Origin: G965276765 sp965276765 | GTDB lineage: Bacteria; Actinomycetota; Acidimicrobiia; Acidimicrobiales; Palsa-688 | Reading direction: 5' to 3' | Length of the DNA: 64,000 nt | Assembly: GCA_965276765.1 (NCBI GenBank) | Contig: OZ255627.1 | Coordinates: 1,736,001 to 1,800,000, forward strand | In this document: positions 45,412-54,803 of the stretch, in pieces | Layout of the letters: every line of letters starts with the position of its first letter | Position numbering within the stretch: position 1 is the first letter of the stretch | Program-made: the position numbers and the translations under genes | The notes under the pieces: generated by a model | Databases searched by the model: none | Told to the model about the DNA's origin: nothing | What the model saw: only the letters and a program-made list of their open reading frames with translations

Positions 45412-46271
45412 CCGCCGCTCCTACCTTCCTCAACCGCCCCTGGGGGCGGCTCGTCTACAGCCGGGTGGGCTCAGGCCCGCCACTCGTGCTGCTCCACTCA
45501 CTGGCTCTGAGCGGGCGGATGTGGGAGCTCGTGGTCTCGGAGCTGGCGGCGTCGCACGAGGTACTCATGCTCGACTTGCGCGGTCACGGCGATAGCGATT
45601 GGGACGGCCAGCCGTTCACGGTGGACGACCTGGCCGGTGACGTGTCGGCTCTCCTCAATGAATTGCGGCTATCCCGGGCCGACGTCCTCGGAATGTCGAT
45701 GGGCGGCACCGTGGCGGTGGCGCTCGCCTCTTCTGTCCCCAGTCGGGTCGAGCGGCTCGTGCTCTGCGACACCACGGCGTGGTACGGCCCTGACGCCGTC
45801 GCCGTTTGGGAGGAGCGCGCCCGCACGGCCGAGCAGTCGCCCCGGGAGACCCAAGTGCCATTCCAGGTGGACCGATGGTTCGGCGAGGTGTTCCGACGGC
45901 GCTGCCCGGCATCGGTTTCCACGGTCGTCGGAATCTTCTTGCGCACGCGCCCGGCCGTGCACGCGGCGGCGTGCCGGGCTCTGGGTGCCTACGACGGTCG
46001 GGGGCAGCTGGCGAAGATCACGGCAGCGACTCTGGTCGTCACGGGTGAGGAGGACTACGCCACGCCGGCCGCGATGGGCGAGGAGCTGGCGAAAGGCATT
46101 CCCGGAGCCGTCGGCCAGGTGTGGCCCGGCCTTCGCCACTTCGCCGTAATCGAGAGTGGTGCCCTCCGCCGCTCCGTGCTGGCTCACCTGGCGAGCGAGC
46201 CGGTGCTCGGCCCGTCCCCCGACGTTGAGTGCTGCCTGGCTACGCCCGTCCCAGGAAGAGCGACGGAATGA
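45408..46271 (+). CDS. Alpha/beta hydrolase (enol-lactonase-like)
   Basis: A 287-residue alpha/beta hydrolase. The nucleophile elbow is GMSMGGTVAVAL, the oxyanion HG region is VLLHSLALSGRMW and the catalytic Asp/His are in VTGEEDYATP and GLRHFAVIES. It resembles 3-oxoadipate enol-lactonases and ring-cleavage hydrolases. ATGA overlaps with both neighbours. Confidence 0.85.
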   Translation: MTAAPTFLNRPWGRLVYSRVGSGPPLVLLHSLALSGRMWELVVSELAASHEVLMLDLRGHGDSDWDGQPFTVDDLAGDVSALLNELRLSRADVLGMSMGGTVAVALASSVPSRVERLVLCDTTAWYGPDAVAVWEERARTAEQSPRETQVPFQVDRWFGEVFRRRCPASVSTVVGIFLRTRPAVHAAACRALGAYDGRGQLAKITAATLVVTGEEDYATPAAMGEELAKGIPGAVGQVWPGLRHFAVIESGALRRSVLAHLASEPVLGPSPDVECCLATPVPGRATE

Positions 46272-47146
46272 AACCCGCACCGTTCCGCTACCACGCTCCG
46301 ATCACGCTTCCTGAGGCGCTGAGCCTGCTGGGTGAGCTCGGCGACGATGCCAAGATCCTTGCCGGAGGGCAGAGCCTCCTACCCATGCTGGGCTACCGCT
46401 TGATGGCTCCGGCACACCTGGTGGACATCGGGAGGATCTCTGAGCTCCGAGGTTGGGAGCTCGATGACATGGGGCTGCGTATCAGGGCCATGGCCCGCCA
46501 GCGTGACATCGAACTCGACCCCGACATCGGCCTCCGGTTCCCGATTCTGCACTCCGCGCTTGCCAACGTCGCTCATGCACAGATCCGCAACCGGGGGACC
46601 GTGTGCGGAAGCCTTGCGCACGCCGACCCAGCCGCCGAGTTGCCCGCGACCATGGTGGCCCTCGATGCCACCATGGTGCTCGAGCGCGCCGGCGGGGGTC
46701 GCCGCGCCGTGCCGGCCGCCGAGTTCTTCCAGTTCCACTTCACGACCGCAGTCGAGACCGGTGAGCTGCTCGCGGAGGTGCACCTCCCCGACCCGGGGCC
46801 CGGCCGGTTAGGGGCCTTTCTCGAGGTCAGCCACCGCAAGGGGGACTTCGCCCTCGTCGGCGTGGCCACCGTGGTGGGGACCGAGGGTGACCGGGTGAAG
46901 TCGGCGCGCATCGTCTGCTCGGGCGTGGCACCGACTCCGTTCGTTGCCAGCGCCGCCGAGGAGGCGCTGACCGGCCGCCCCCTCGACGATGCCACGATGC
47001 TGGCGGCGCAGTACGCGACCGGTGAGGGCATGTCGCCGACCGACGACTTTCACGCCGAGGGTGACTACCGGCGTCGGATCGCCGGTGTGCTGGTCCGCCG
47101 CTCCCTCGACGTGATCCGCTCGCAGCAAGGAGTGCTCAGTGCCTGA
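46268..47146 (+). CDS. Molybdenum hydroxylase, FAD subunit (CoxM-like)
   Basis: A 292-residue FAD-binding subunit. The FAD motif GDDAKILAGGQSLLPMLGYR is near residues 24-43, and ALANVAHAQIRNRGTVCGSL AHADPA is the second FAD block. It passes electrons from the 2Fe-2S subunit to an acceptor. ATG 46268 is in an ATGA overlap. First of three contiguous hydroxylase subunits. Confidence 0.92.
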   Translation: MKPAPFRYHAPITLPEALSLLGELGDDAKILAGGQSLLPMLGYRLMAPAHLVDIGRISELRGWELDDMGLRIRAMARQRDIELDPDIGLRFPILHSALANVAHAQIRNRGTVCGSLAHADPAAELPATMVALDATMVLERAGGGRRAVPAAEFFQFHFTTAVETGELLAEVHLPDPGPGRLGAFLEVSHRKGDFALVGVATVVGTEGDRVKSARIVCSGVAPTPFVASAAEEALTGRPLDDATMLAAQYATGEGMSPTDDFHAEGDYRRRIAGVLVRRSLDVIRSQQGVLSA

Positions 47147-47657
47147 CGACCTCACCCCTGCCCGCTCCGGTGACGAGACCCTGTCCGTCTCCCTGACCGT
47201 CAACGGCCACTCCGTGACCGTCACCACCGACGCCCGGGTGTCCCTCGCCGAGATGCTTCGACGCGACCTGCGCCTGACCGGTACGCATCTCGGATGTGAG
47301 CACGGCAGCTGCGGAGCATGCACCGTTATCGTCGACGGTGCTGCTGTTCGTTCGTGCCTTATGTTGGCCGCCCAGGCCGAAGGAGCCTCGGTCGAGACGG
47401 TGGAGAGCCTCGCGCTCGACGGCGAGCTGGACGACCTCCAACGTGCCTTCCGGGAGCACCACGCTCTCCAATGCGGCTTCTGCACGAGCGGCTTCCTCAT
47501 GTCGCTGACCGCCCGGCGGCGGGAGGGGCCGCTCGTCACGGAGGCCCAGGCGCGAGAGGCCCTCAGTGGCAACATCTGTCGTTGCACTGGCTACGTGGGT
47601 CTGGTCGACGCCGTGCTGTCATTGGCGGCCAAGAGCGGGCCGGGGCCAGCCGCGTGA
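47139..47657 (+). CDS. Molybdenum hydroxylase, 2Fe-2S subunit (CoxS-like)
   Basis: A 172-residue iron-sulfur subunit. The plant-type cluster ligands are in CEHGSCGACTVIVDGAAVRSC; the second cluster ligands are in CGFCTSGF and CRCTGY. GTG start overlapping the FAD subunit by eight bases and the large subunit by four. Confidence 0.95.
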   Translation: MPDDLTPARSGDETLSVSLTVNGHSVTVTTDARVSLAEMLRRDLRLTGTHLGCEHGSCGACTVIVDGAAVRSCLMLAAQAEGASVETVESLALDGELDDLQRAFREHHALQCGFCTSGFLMSLTARRREGPLVTEAQAREALSGNICRCTGYVGLVDAVLSLAAKSGPGPAA

Positions 47658-50002
47658 GCCAGGTCGACACCACTCCCACCCACCGTCACGTGGGCACGGG
47701 TATGCGCCGGCGAGAGGACCGGCGGCTCCTCACCGGTGCCGGCAAGTTCCTGGACGACCTCGACTTCGGCAAGTGCTTCGAGGCCGCGATCCTCCGCAGC
47801 CCGTACCCGAGCGCCGGTATCCGCTCTATCGACATCGAGAGCGCCCGACGGGCGCCCGGTGTGGTCGCCGTGTTCACCGCGACGGAGCTGCGCCCGATCC
47901 TGCATGACCTGCCTCCCAAGGTCACACACCCGTTGCTCAACCGCCAGCCCCGCTATCCCATCGCCGTCGAGGCCGTGCGCTACGTCGGCGAGCCCGTGGC
48001 GGTGGTGGTGGCCTCCACCCGCTGGCTGGCGGAGGACGCCCTGGAGCTGATCGACGTCGACTACGACCAGCTCCCGGGTGTGGGCTCGACCGCAAGTGCC
48101 CTCGTCGAGGGCGCACCCCTGGTCCATAAAGGTTCTGCCACCAACGTAGCTGTGCACATTGTCCAGCAGTCCGGCGATCCCGACGCCGCGCTCGCGGGCG
48201 CGCCTCACGTTCTGCGCGACACCTTTGTGGTCACCCGCGGCGGGGGCCACTCCATGGAGGGCCGGGCGGTCGCCGCCCGGTTTGACGCCGCCACCGGCGA
48301 GCTCACGGTCTGGGACTCCACCCAGACGCCGCACTACGTCCGGCACATGCTCGCCACGCTCTACGGCATGACAGAGGACGAGATCCGCCTGATCGCTCCG
48401 GCCGACATCGGTGGAGGGTTCGGCCCGAAGGCACAGTTCTACGGCGAAGAGGCGCTCATCCCCTGGATCGCCATGGAGCTCGGCGTGACTGTCAAGTGGG
48501 TGGAAGACCGGTGGGAGAGCTTCATCAGTTCGACGATGGAGCGTTCCCAGACGCACCGCGTCGAGGTGGGCTTCGACGACGACGGGAGGCTCCTGGCACT
48601 CAAGGATGTCTTCGAGCATGACCAGGGTGCCTACTGCGTGGGCTTGCAAGTGCCCACGATCACCATGTCGACGCTGCCCGGTCCATACAAGATCCCCAAC
48701 ATCCACTCCGAGCTCATCGCTTGCTACACCAACATGGTCCCGACGAGCTCCCTGCGCGGTGCCGGCCGTCCGCAGGCAGTGGTCGCCACCGAGCGCATGA
48801 TCGACCGGATCGCCGAGCACCTCCGCCTGGAGCCAGCCGAGGTGCGGCGTCGCAACCTGATCCAGGCCGACGAGTTCCCCTACGCGGTCGGCCTCAAGTT
48901 TCGCGACGGATCACCGCTGACCTACGACAGCGGCAACTACCCCGCGCTGCTGGACGGTGTTCTGGCGCGCGTCGACATCCCCGCGTTCCGTGTCGAGCAG
49001 GCGGCCGCTCGGAAGGAAGGCCGCTTCTTGGGGCTCGGTATCGGCATGTTCGTCGAGGGGTCTGGACTCGGGCCGTATGAGGGGGCCCGGGTGCGCCTCA
49101 CCAACCGGGGGCGAATCCTGGTCACCCTGGCGGCGTCGCCCCAGGGCCAGGGCTACGAGACTGTTTACGCCCAGCTGGCCGCAGACGCCGTCGGCGTCGA
49201 CATCGAGTGTGTCGAAGTGCGCCACGGTGACACCTCCACCATCCCGTTCGGCCAGGGCACCTTTGCGTCTCGAGTGACGGCGACAGCCGGACCGGCGGTT
49301 CATGAGGCGTGCCTGAAGCTGCGGGCCGAGCTGCTCTCCGCCGGTTCGACCGTGCTGCAGGCCGACGCCGACGACCTGGCACTGATTGGTCGCTCGGTCG
49401 CTGTGACGTGGGCGCCGGAGCGGGCGGTCACGCTGGAGGACCTTGCTGCGGTCGTCAATGTTGGACGGCACGGGATGTCGGTCGACCCACACATGCCGGT
49501 CGCCATCGAGGCAACGGCATACTTCAAGCCACTGCGGGCTGTGTACTCCAGTGGCATCTATGCCTCGGTCGTGGAGGTGGACGTCGAGACCGGTCTCGTG
49601 CAGGTGATGCGCAGCGTGCTCGGCCACGACTGCGGCGTCGTCCTCAATCCCATGATCGTCGAGGGACAGATGTACGGCGCGTTCGCGCACGGCATCGGCA
49701 ACGCCCTCTACGAGGAGGCCGCCTACGGCGAGGACGGGCAGCCCCTATCGACGAGCTACCTCGACTACGCCCTTCCGACGGCGATGGAGGTGCCAAGGCC
49801 CGAGCTCTTCCATGTCGTGTCACCGAGCCCCCTCAACCCGTTGGGGGTCAAGGGCGCCGGCGAGGGAGGGCTCATCCCGGTCCCCGCCGCCATCGCCAAC
49901 GCCGTGGAGGACGCCCTTCGGCCCTTCGGCAGCCGCATCACGCGATTGCCCCTCACCCCGGCGCGCGTCGTCGCTGCGCTCCACGCGAGAGCCCACAGGT
50001 GA
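47654..50002 (+). CDS. Molybdenum hydroxylase, large Mo-cofactor subunit
   Basis: A 782-residue xanthine-dehydrogenase-type subunit. Moco contacts are seen in PADIGGGFGPKAQFYGEEAL and SSLRGAGRPQAVVATERMID; the catalytic Glu is in GVKGAGEGGLIPVPAAI. The CO-dehydrogenase Cys loop (AYRCSFR) is absent, so it is a hydroxylase, not CODH. It should hydroxylate a carbon next to a ring nitrogen or a carbonyl, or oxidise an aldehyde, using water. GTG 47654 is chosen from the four-base overlap. Confidence 0.93.
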   Translation: MSQVDTTPTHRHVGTGMRRREDRRLLTGAGKFLDDLDFGKCFEAAILRSPYPSAGIRSIDIESARRAPGVVAVFTATELRPILHDLPPKVTHPLLNRQPRYPIAVEAVRYVGEPVAVVVASTRWLAEDALELIDVDYDQLPGVGSTASALVEGAPLVHKGSATNVAVHIVQQSGDPDAALAGAPHVLRDTFVVTRGGGHSMEGRAVAARFDAATGELTVWDSTQTPHYVRHMLATLYGMTEDEIRLIAPADIGGGFGPKAQFYGEEALIPWIAMELGVTVKWVEDRWESFISSTMERSQTHRVEVGFDDDGRLLALKDVFEHDQGAYCVGLQVPTITMSTLPGPYKIPNIHSELIACYTNMVPTSSLRGAGRPQAVVATERMIDRIAEHLRLEPAEVRRRNLIQADEFPYAVGLKFRDGSPLTYDSGNYPALLDGVLARVDIPAFRVEQAAARKEGRFLGLGIGMFVEGSGLGPYEGARVRLTNRGRILVTLAASPQGQGYETVYAQLAADAVGVDIECVEVRHGDTSTIPFGQGTFASRVTATAGPAVHEACLKLRAELLSAGSTVLQADADDLALIGRSVAVTWAPERAVTLEDLAAVVNVGRHGMSVDPHMPVAIEATAYFKPLRAVYSSGIYASVVEVDVETGLVQVMRSVLGHDCGVVLNPMIVEGQMYGAFAHGIGNALYEEAAYGEDGQPLSTSYLDYALPTAMEVPRPELFHVVSPSPLNPLGVKGAGEGGLIPVPAAIANAVEDALRPFGSRITRLPLTPARVVAALHARAHR

Positions 50003-50685
50003 CGGCCGTACCGAGCGCCCGCCGGCGTCCCTGGGTGGTGGGCATCTCCGGCGCGAGCGGCACCGGCTACGCCGCCTCCGTCCTGCGCGGGCTGCTCGAT
50101 GCCGGCGAGGACGTCGACCTCATCGTGAGCAGGGCCGCCCGGATGACGTTACGCGACGAGACGGGCATGGTCTTCAGGCCGTCCCGGTGGCGAGAGGACA
50201 TGGAGGCCTGGGTAGAGCGTGACCTCGCCGCGGTGCGGCATTGGGCCATCGACGACATGGCCGCAGGACCGAGCAGCGGCTCCTATCGGACCAAGGGGAT
50301 GATCGTCGTCCCCGCCACGACCGCCTCGGTAGCGGGCATTGCGGCCGGTATCTCCAAGGACCTACTCCAGCGAGCCGGTGACGTGACTCTCAAGGAGCGC
50401 CGTCCGTTGGTCCTGGTGCTGCGCGAGACTCCTCTTCGGCGGGCCACGCTGCTCCAGCTGGCCGATCTCTCGGCCGAGGGGGCCATCGTCTTGCCGGCGA
50501 GTCCGGGCTTCTACGCCGGCGCTCGCTCGGCCCAAGCGCTCATCAACTTCGTCGCCGGCAAGGTGCTTGATGTCGTTGGCGTCGACCACCAGCTCTTCGA
50601 GCCGTGGGACGGGCAACTCTCTAAGCCAGCCGGGGGAGTCGGGCGTGATCCCGACGACGGTCACGAGCTCCTCGAGGAGCTATGA
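49999..50685 (+). CDS. UbiX-like flavin prenyltransferase
   Basis: A 228-residue flavoprotein. The FMN/phosphate block VVGISGASGTGYAASVLRGL is at the N-terminus; GMIVVPATTASVAGIAAGIS and LVLVLRETPLRRATLLQLAD carry the conserved residues that bind dimethylallyl phosphate. It makes the prFMN cofactor needed by the UbiD enzyme in the same operon. GTG start overlaps the large Mo subunit stop. Confidence 0.9.
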   Translation: MTAVPSARRRPWVVGISGASGTGYAASVLRGLLDAGEDVDLIVSRAARMTLRDETGMVFRPSRWREDMEAWVERDLAAVRHWAIDDMAAGPSSGSYRTKGMIVVPATTASVAGIAAGISKDLLQRAGDVTLKERRPLVLVLRETPLRRATLLQLADLSAEGAIVLPASPGFYAGARSAQALINFVAGKVLDVVGVDHQLFEPWDGQLSKPAGGVGRDPDDGHELLEEL

Positions 50686-52355
50686 CGCCGATGGCGTGCG
50701 GTCGGCACGTCGCACTCGTCAACGGGACGGTCCATCCCGCCGCCGGTCACCCTCCGGCCGACGCCATCCTTCTCGGCGGCGATCGTGTCGCTGTCGTTGG
50801 CACGGCCGCCCAGGTGCGCGACCGGGCCCCAGCCGGGACGACCTTCGTCGACCTCGAGGGCCGGGTCGTCTTGCCAGCGGTTACCGACAGCCACACGCAT
50901 TACCACCGGGCGGCCCAGCTCGAGGCCCACTTCCTGAACTTCGCCGCCCTCGGTCCCCGCTCGATCGACGCCGTCCTTAGATTCGTCGCCGAACGAGCCG
51001 CCCGGAGCCCGGCCGAACCGTGGATCCAGGGTGACAACCTGTCGGCCCAGGCACTTCGGGACCAGCGTCTCCCAACCCGGGCCGAGCTCGACACCGCCTG
51101 CGCAGACCGGCCGATCATCCTCCGCACCGTCGGTAAGCATGGAATAGCAGCCAACACCGCTGCACTCGGCGCTGCAGGCATCGTCACCGGGACACCGGAC
51201 CCTCCAGGCGGCCGAATCGAGCGGGACGAAGCGGGCGAGCCGAACGGGATCCTCCACGAAACCGCCAAGCTCCGGCTCGACGGCACGCGTGCCGACACCG
51301 TCGTGCCCGCCATCGATGGGCCGGCGAGGCTCGACGCCCTGGAGGCGGCGATCGGGCGGTTGAGCCGCAACGGCATCGCCGAGATCCACGAGATCGTCCA
51401 GAGTCCAGACGAGATGGCCGACTACCAGCGCCTACGCGAGCAGGGGCGGCTGCGGGCACGAGTGGTCTTCTATGTCCGGGTCGTCGAGGGCCAGGCAACC
51501 CTCGATGACCTCACCCGGATAGGACTTCGCAGCGGTTTCGGCGACGACTGGCTCCGTCTTGGCGGGGTCAAGGTCAGCATCGACGGTTCGTGCACGTTGC
51601 ACAATGCCGCGATCTATGGCGGCTACCTCGATCAGCCCGACAACAGCGGCCTCGTCCGAGTGGAGCGAGGCGATCTCGATCGCCTCGTCACCGACGCCTC
51701 CCGCGGCGGTCTCCAGGTAGCCGTCCACGCCATCGGCCAGCGCGCCGTCGACATGGCCCTCACGTCCATCGAGGGTGCGGCCCGCATTCCTGGCTCACGC
51801 CGCCTGCGTAACCGGATCGAGCATGCCTACCTGGCCCCTCTTCCCGGCCAATTGGATCGCCTCCGCGACCAGTCGGTCGTCGTCTCCACGCAGCCAGCAT
51901 TCCTGTGGGCGAACGGGGACTCCTGGCCGTCCATGTTCGGGCCGGAGACCGAGCGCATGGTGCCGATGGCCTCCCTGCTCGCTCTAGGGATCCCTACGCA
52001 AATTAACACCGACTTTCCCAATGCTCCGCTCGATCCCCTTCGCAACATGCAAGCTGCGGTCGACCGCAGGACCCGGGACGGCGCGGTCGTCGGTGCGGGC
52101 GAAGCCATCAGCGCGGCCCAGGCCTGGAGCCTGGCCACAGAAGGGTCCGCCTACGGGGTCTTCGAGGAGCATCGCCGAGGGCGTCTCGACCCGGGCTACC
52201 TCGCCGACCTGGTGGTCCTCTCCGCCGACCCCTTAGCAAGCGGCACTTTCGACGGTGTCGCCGTGGAGGCGACGGTCGTCGGCGGCCAGTGCGCGTGGGC
52301 GAAGGAATCGCTGAGCGGCCTCTTGGCCGACCCGCCGGCCAGCGTTGCCGGTTGA
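50682..52355 (+). CDS. YtcJ-like amidohydrolase
   Basis: A 557-residue metal-dependent hydrolase. HxH in VTDSHTHYHRA, His in VAVHAIGQRAVD, His in RIEHAYLAPL and Asp in NTDFPNAPLD are the metal/catalytic residues. YtcJ-type enzymes hydrolyse amides or cyclic imides. Last gene of the operon, overlapping ubiX by four bases; its stop is 7 bases from the convergent FGE gene end. Confidence 0.85.
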   Translation: MTPMACGRHVALVNGTVHPAAGHPPADAILLGGDRVAVVGTAAQVRDRAPAGTTFVDLEGRVVLPAVTDSHTHYHRAAQLEAHFLNFAALGPRSIDAVLRFVAERAARSPAEPWIQGDNLSAQALRDQRLPTRAELDTACADRPIILRTVGKHGIAANTAALGAAGIVTGTPDPPGGRIERDEAGEPNGILHETAKLRLDGTRADTVVPAIDGPARLDALEAAIGRLSRNGIAEIHEIVQSPDEMADYQRLREQGRLRARVVFYVRVVEGQATLDDLTRIGLRSGFGDDWLRLGGVKVSIDGSCTLHNAAIYGGYLDQPDNSGLVRVERGDLDRLVTDASRGGLQVAVHAIGQRAVDMALTSIEGAARIPGSRRLRNRIEHAYLAPLPGQLDRLRDQSVVVSTQPAFLWANGDSWPSMFGPETERMVPMASLLALGIPTQINTDFPNAPLDPLRNMQAAVDRRTRDGAVVGAGEAISAAQAWSLATEGSAYGVFEEHRRGRLDPGYLADLVVLSADPLASGTFDGVAVEATVVGGQCAWAKESLSGLLADPPASVAG

Positions 52356-52362
52356 GGGAGCG

Positions 52363-53379
52363 TCAGGCCTGGGACGAGGTGGTACGGCGGATGCAGCGAA
52401 AGCCCAGGTGCGACATCGACGAGTCGACCTGCTGGGCTTGGCGGCCAGCCGGGCGATAACGCCGGCAATAGTTGGGCGCGCACAGATGTGAGCCGCCCTT
52501 GACGACACGCCGCGGGATGTGGGCACCCCCCGGCTCGTGGTCGTCATGGCTGCCGGCCGCCGTCAGGACCCGAGGGTCGCGCGGTACACAGCAGCTCTCA
52601 GCGCTGGCGATCTCGTGTCGGGGTCGGAAGAAATCCGCGGTCCATTCCCAGACGTTGCCAGTGACGTCGAAGAGCCCGTAGCCGTTCGCCGGAAAGAAGT
52701 TGACCGGCGTGGTGCGCTGCTCGGCGTCTCGCTTGTGGTTCTGCCAGGGGAATTCGCCCTTCCAGGTGTTGGCCATCACCCGGCCGCCCGGCTCGAACTC
52801 GTCTCCCCAGGCAAACGTGGCACCCTCCAGCCCGCCCCGCGCCGCCCGCTCCCACTCGGCTTCCGTCGGCAGTTCCTTGCCGACCCAGGTCGCGTACGCC
52901 GCCGCATCTTCCCACGCCACGTGGGTGACGGGATGTGTCCCTCGGAGGTCGACGGAGCTCTCGGGCCCTTCGGGATGGGCCCAGCTGGCCCCGGGCACGT
53001 AGCGCCACCACTTGAGGAAGTTGGCGAGGTCGACGGGGCCATCGGGCGGCGTGAATACCATCGACCCCGCCTGGAGGAGGGCTGGATCCAGTTGGGGGTA
53101 TTCCCTCGGATCCATTCGTTGCTCGGCGACGGTGACGTGCCCGGTCGCGTTGACGAAACGGGCGAAGGCATCGACGGTCACCGGCGTGGTGTCCATCCAG
53201 AACCCGCTGACCGTGGCCGGATGGGCGGGACCTTCCTCCGGATAGTTCGTGGCGTCGGACCCCATGGTGAAGGTCCCGCCTGGGATCCACGCCATGGGCA
53301 CGGCCCGAGCTGGGCGATCCGCAGTCTCAAGGCCCATGACGAGTGGAATTCTACGCGGCCAGTCGCCAAGCTTCGCCAT
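52363..53379 (-). CDS. Formylglycine-generating enzyme (SUMF1-type)
   Basis: A 338-residue FGE-fold protein. The N-terminal MAWIPGGTFTMGSDATNYPE and PVTHVAWEDAAAYATWVGKE are conserved. The catalytic pair is Cys-x4-Cys in GGSHLCAPNYCRRYRPAG, as in true FGE (many relatives lack both Cys). It would oxidise a sulfatase active-site Cys to formylglycine. No sulfatase is visible in the window. Convergent with the end of the catabolic operon. Confidence 0.9.
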   Translation of the reverse strand: MAKLGDWPRRIPLVMGLETADRPARAVPMAWIPGGTFTMGSDATNYPEEGPAHPATVSGFWMDTTPVTVDAFARFVNATGHVTVAEQRMDPREYPQLDPALLQAGSMVFTPPDGPVDLANFLKWWRYVPGASWAHPEGPESSVDLRGTHPVTHVAWEDAAAYATWVGKELPTEAEWERAARGGLEGATFAWGDEFEPGGRVMANTWKGEFPWQNHKRDAEQRTTPVNFFPANGYGLFDVTGNVWEWTADFFRPRHEIASAESCCVPRDPRVLTAAGSHDDHEPGGAHIPRRVVKGGSHLCAPNYCRRYRPAGRQAQQVDSSMSHLGFRCIRRTTSSQA

Positions 53380-53675
53380 TGCCGTTCAGCAGCTCGTGCG
53401 AGCCGGTGCCAAACTCATCGTCGGCCTCGGTTTCGGGGCGACGCTTGTCTTCCTCAAACTCTGGCGCCACGCAGCAGCACCTCTCGTCGGACCGTCATGA
53501 TGATCGAACGTGAGCGCCAACCCCAGGAGTCCTCTCCAGGAGCGCCTTCCGCACCGGGAGCGATCGAGACGGCAGAGGCGGCGGCCTGGGCTGGTCCGTC
53601 CACGGCTCTGTGCAACGTTCGGGGTCAGCGTCGGTCCTGTTGACACCAGTACCGCAGTGAACGAGGGTACGTGCC

Positions 53676-54161
53676 GTGACTGAGACAGGCCGCGGCAAGT
53701 TGCAGATGACAAGCGAGGAGGTTGACGTCTTTTTGGCCGCGGGGCGGCGGGTTCAGGTGGCCACGCTCGATGGTGGTGGCCGTGTCGACCTCGTTCCCAT
53801 GTCGTACCTGTTGTGGGAGGGTCGCATGGCGCTGTGGACCGACCCGGGTTCCAAGAAGGTCCGCAATCTCCGGTCCAATCCGGCCATCGTCTGCCTTGTT
53901 GAGGCGGGTGACAGCTTCGCGGAGCTCAGGGCGGTGCAGCTACGCGGCCACGCCGAGCTGATCGATGATGTCGAGGTCTCCCGCCAGGCCGGCGAGCTGC
54001 TGTCGGCCCGTTACCGGACGGACCCGCTGGACGAGGAAGCTAGGGCAGAGACAGCGGCCCTCGCGTCCAAGCGGGTGGTCGTCGTGGTCCACCCTGAGCG
54101 GATCGTGTCGTGGGACCACCGCAAACAGCGAGGGGTTACCCGGGCCGACGCTGGACACTGA
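53676..54161 (+). CDS. PPOX-fold F420/flavin-dependent oxidoreductase
   Basis: A 161-residue split-barrel protein: VDVFLAAGRRVQVATLDGGG, RMALWTDPGSKKVRNLRSNP, VVVVVHPERIVSWDHRK. It matches the PPOX class often annotated as F420-dependent in actinobacteria. GTG start; 52 bases upstream of the DUF3237 gene. Probably the first gene of the second catabolic unit. Confidence 0.85.
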   Translation: MTETGRGKLQMTSEEVDVFLAAGRRVQVATLDGGGRVDLVPMSYLLWEGRMALWTDPGSKKVRNLRSNPAIVCLVEAGDSFAELRAVQLRGHAELIDDVEVSRQAGELLSARYRTDPLDEEARAETAALASKRVVVVVHPERIVSWDHRKQRGVTRADAGH

Positions 54162-54213
54162 CGGCGCCGGGTGCCTCGGCGTGGCTCTACACTCTCGTCC
54201 GAGAGGAGCAGCC

Positions 54214-54630
54214 ATGGCCATCGACTTGAAGCCGCTGGGCACTCTGACGATCAGGGTGGACGACCAGTTGCGCCTTGCTGGTGGGCCGTTCGGCACCCGA
54301 GTAGTCGGCACCGCGGCATACTGCCGCTGGGACGGGGACAGGGTCACAGCCAAAGGCATTCTGACGCCCGCCACGGACTGGGTGATCCTCGACGCGGAAG
54401 GCAATGGTGCCGTCGATGCCCGGATGACGCTCGAGACCGAGGATGGCGCAGTGATCTGCCTCCGCTACCAGGGCCGAATCGCCTACCGCGCCGATCGCGC
54501 CCACGTTGTGGTGGCACCGACGTTCGAGACCAACGACGCCCGATACTCCTGGCTCAACTGGGTACAAGCCGTCGCCAAGGGCTCGCGGCAAGGCAACGAC
54601 CTCGTCTACGAGCTGTACGAGGTCGCCTGA
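54214..54630 (+). CDS. DUF3237-family protein
   Basis: A 138-residue beta-rich protein. LGTLTIRVDDQLRLAGGPFG, then ILTPATDWVILDAEGNGAVD and YRADRAHVVVAPTFETNDAR are the conserved DUF3237 blocks. Family members occur in aromatic-degradation clusters, but their reaction is not known to me. AGGAG seven bases before the ATG. Confidence 0.8.
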   Translation: MAIDLKPLGTLTIRVDDQLRLAGGPFGTRVVGTAAYCRWDGDRVTAKGILTPATDWVILDAEGNGAVDARMTLETEDGAVICLRYQGRIAYRADRAHVVVAPTFETNDARYSWLNWVQAVAKGSRQGNDLVYELYEVA

Positions 54631-54803
54631 ACGATCCGGCGCCGCCGACCCGGCGGCGTCGCCGAGTGCCTTGGGTCGGCCGATCGTTGACAGCCCGGGC
54701 GTGCCAGCCTCCTGCGACGACACCGCCCGCCCCGCCAGGACGTATGCTGATGTGCTGTTCACGAACGGTTCGTCGCACGGTGCAGCCAGGTCAGGGGGAT
54801 GTC

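Noticed and set aside
47591..48820. 409-codon minus ORF opposite the Mo-hydroxylase large subunit
   Set aside because: Antisense shadow; the plus strand has clear Moco and GGGFGPK motifs.
47654..50002. Carbon monoxide dehydrogenase
   Set aside because: The CODH active-site AYRCSFR loop is absent; SLRGAGRPQ is seen instead, as in other hydroxylases.
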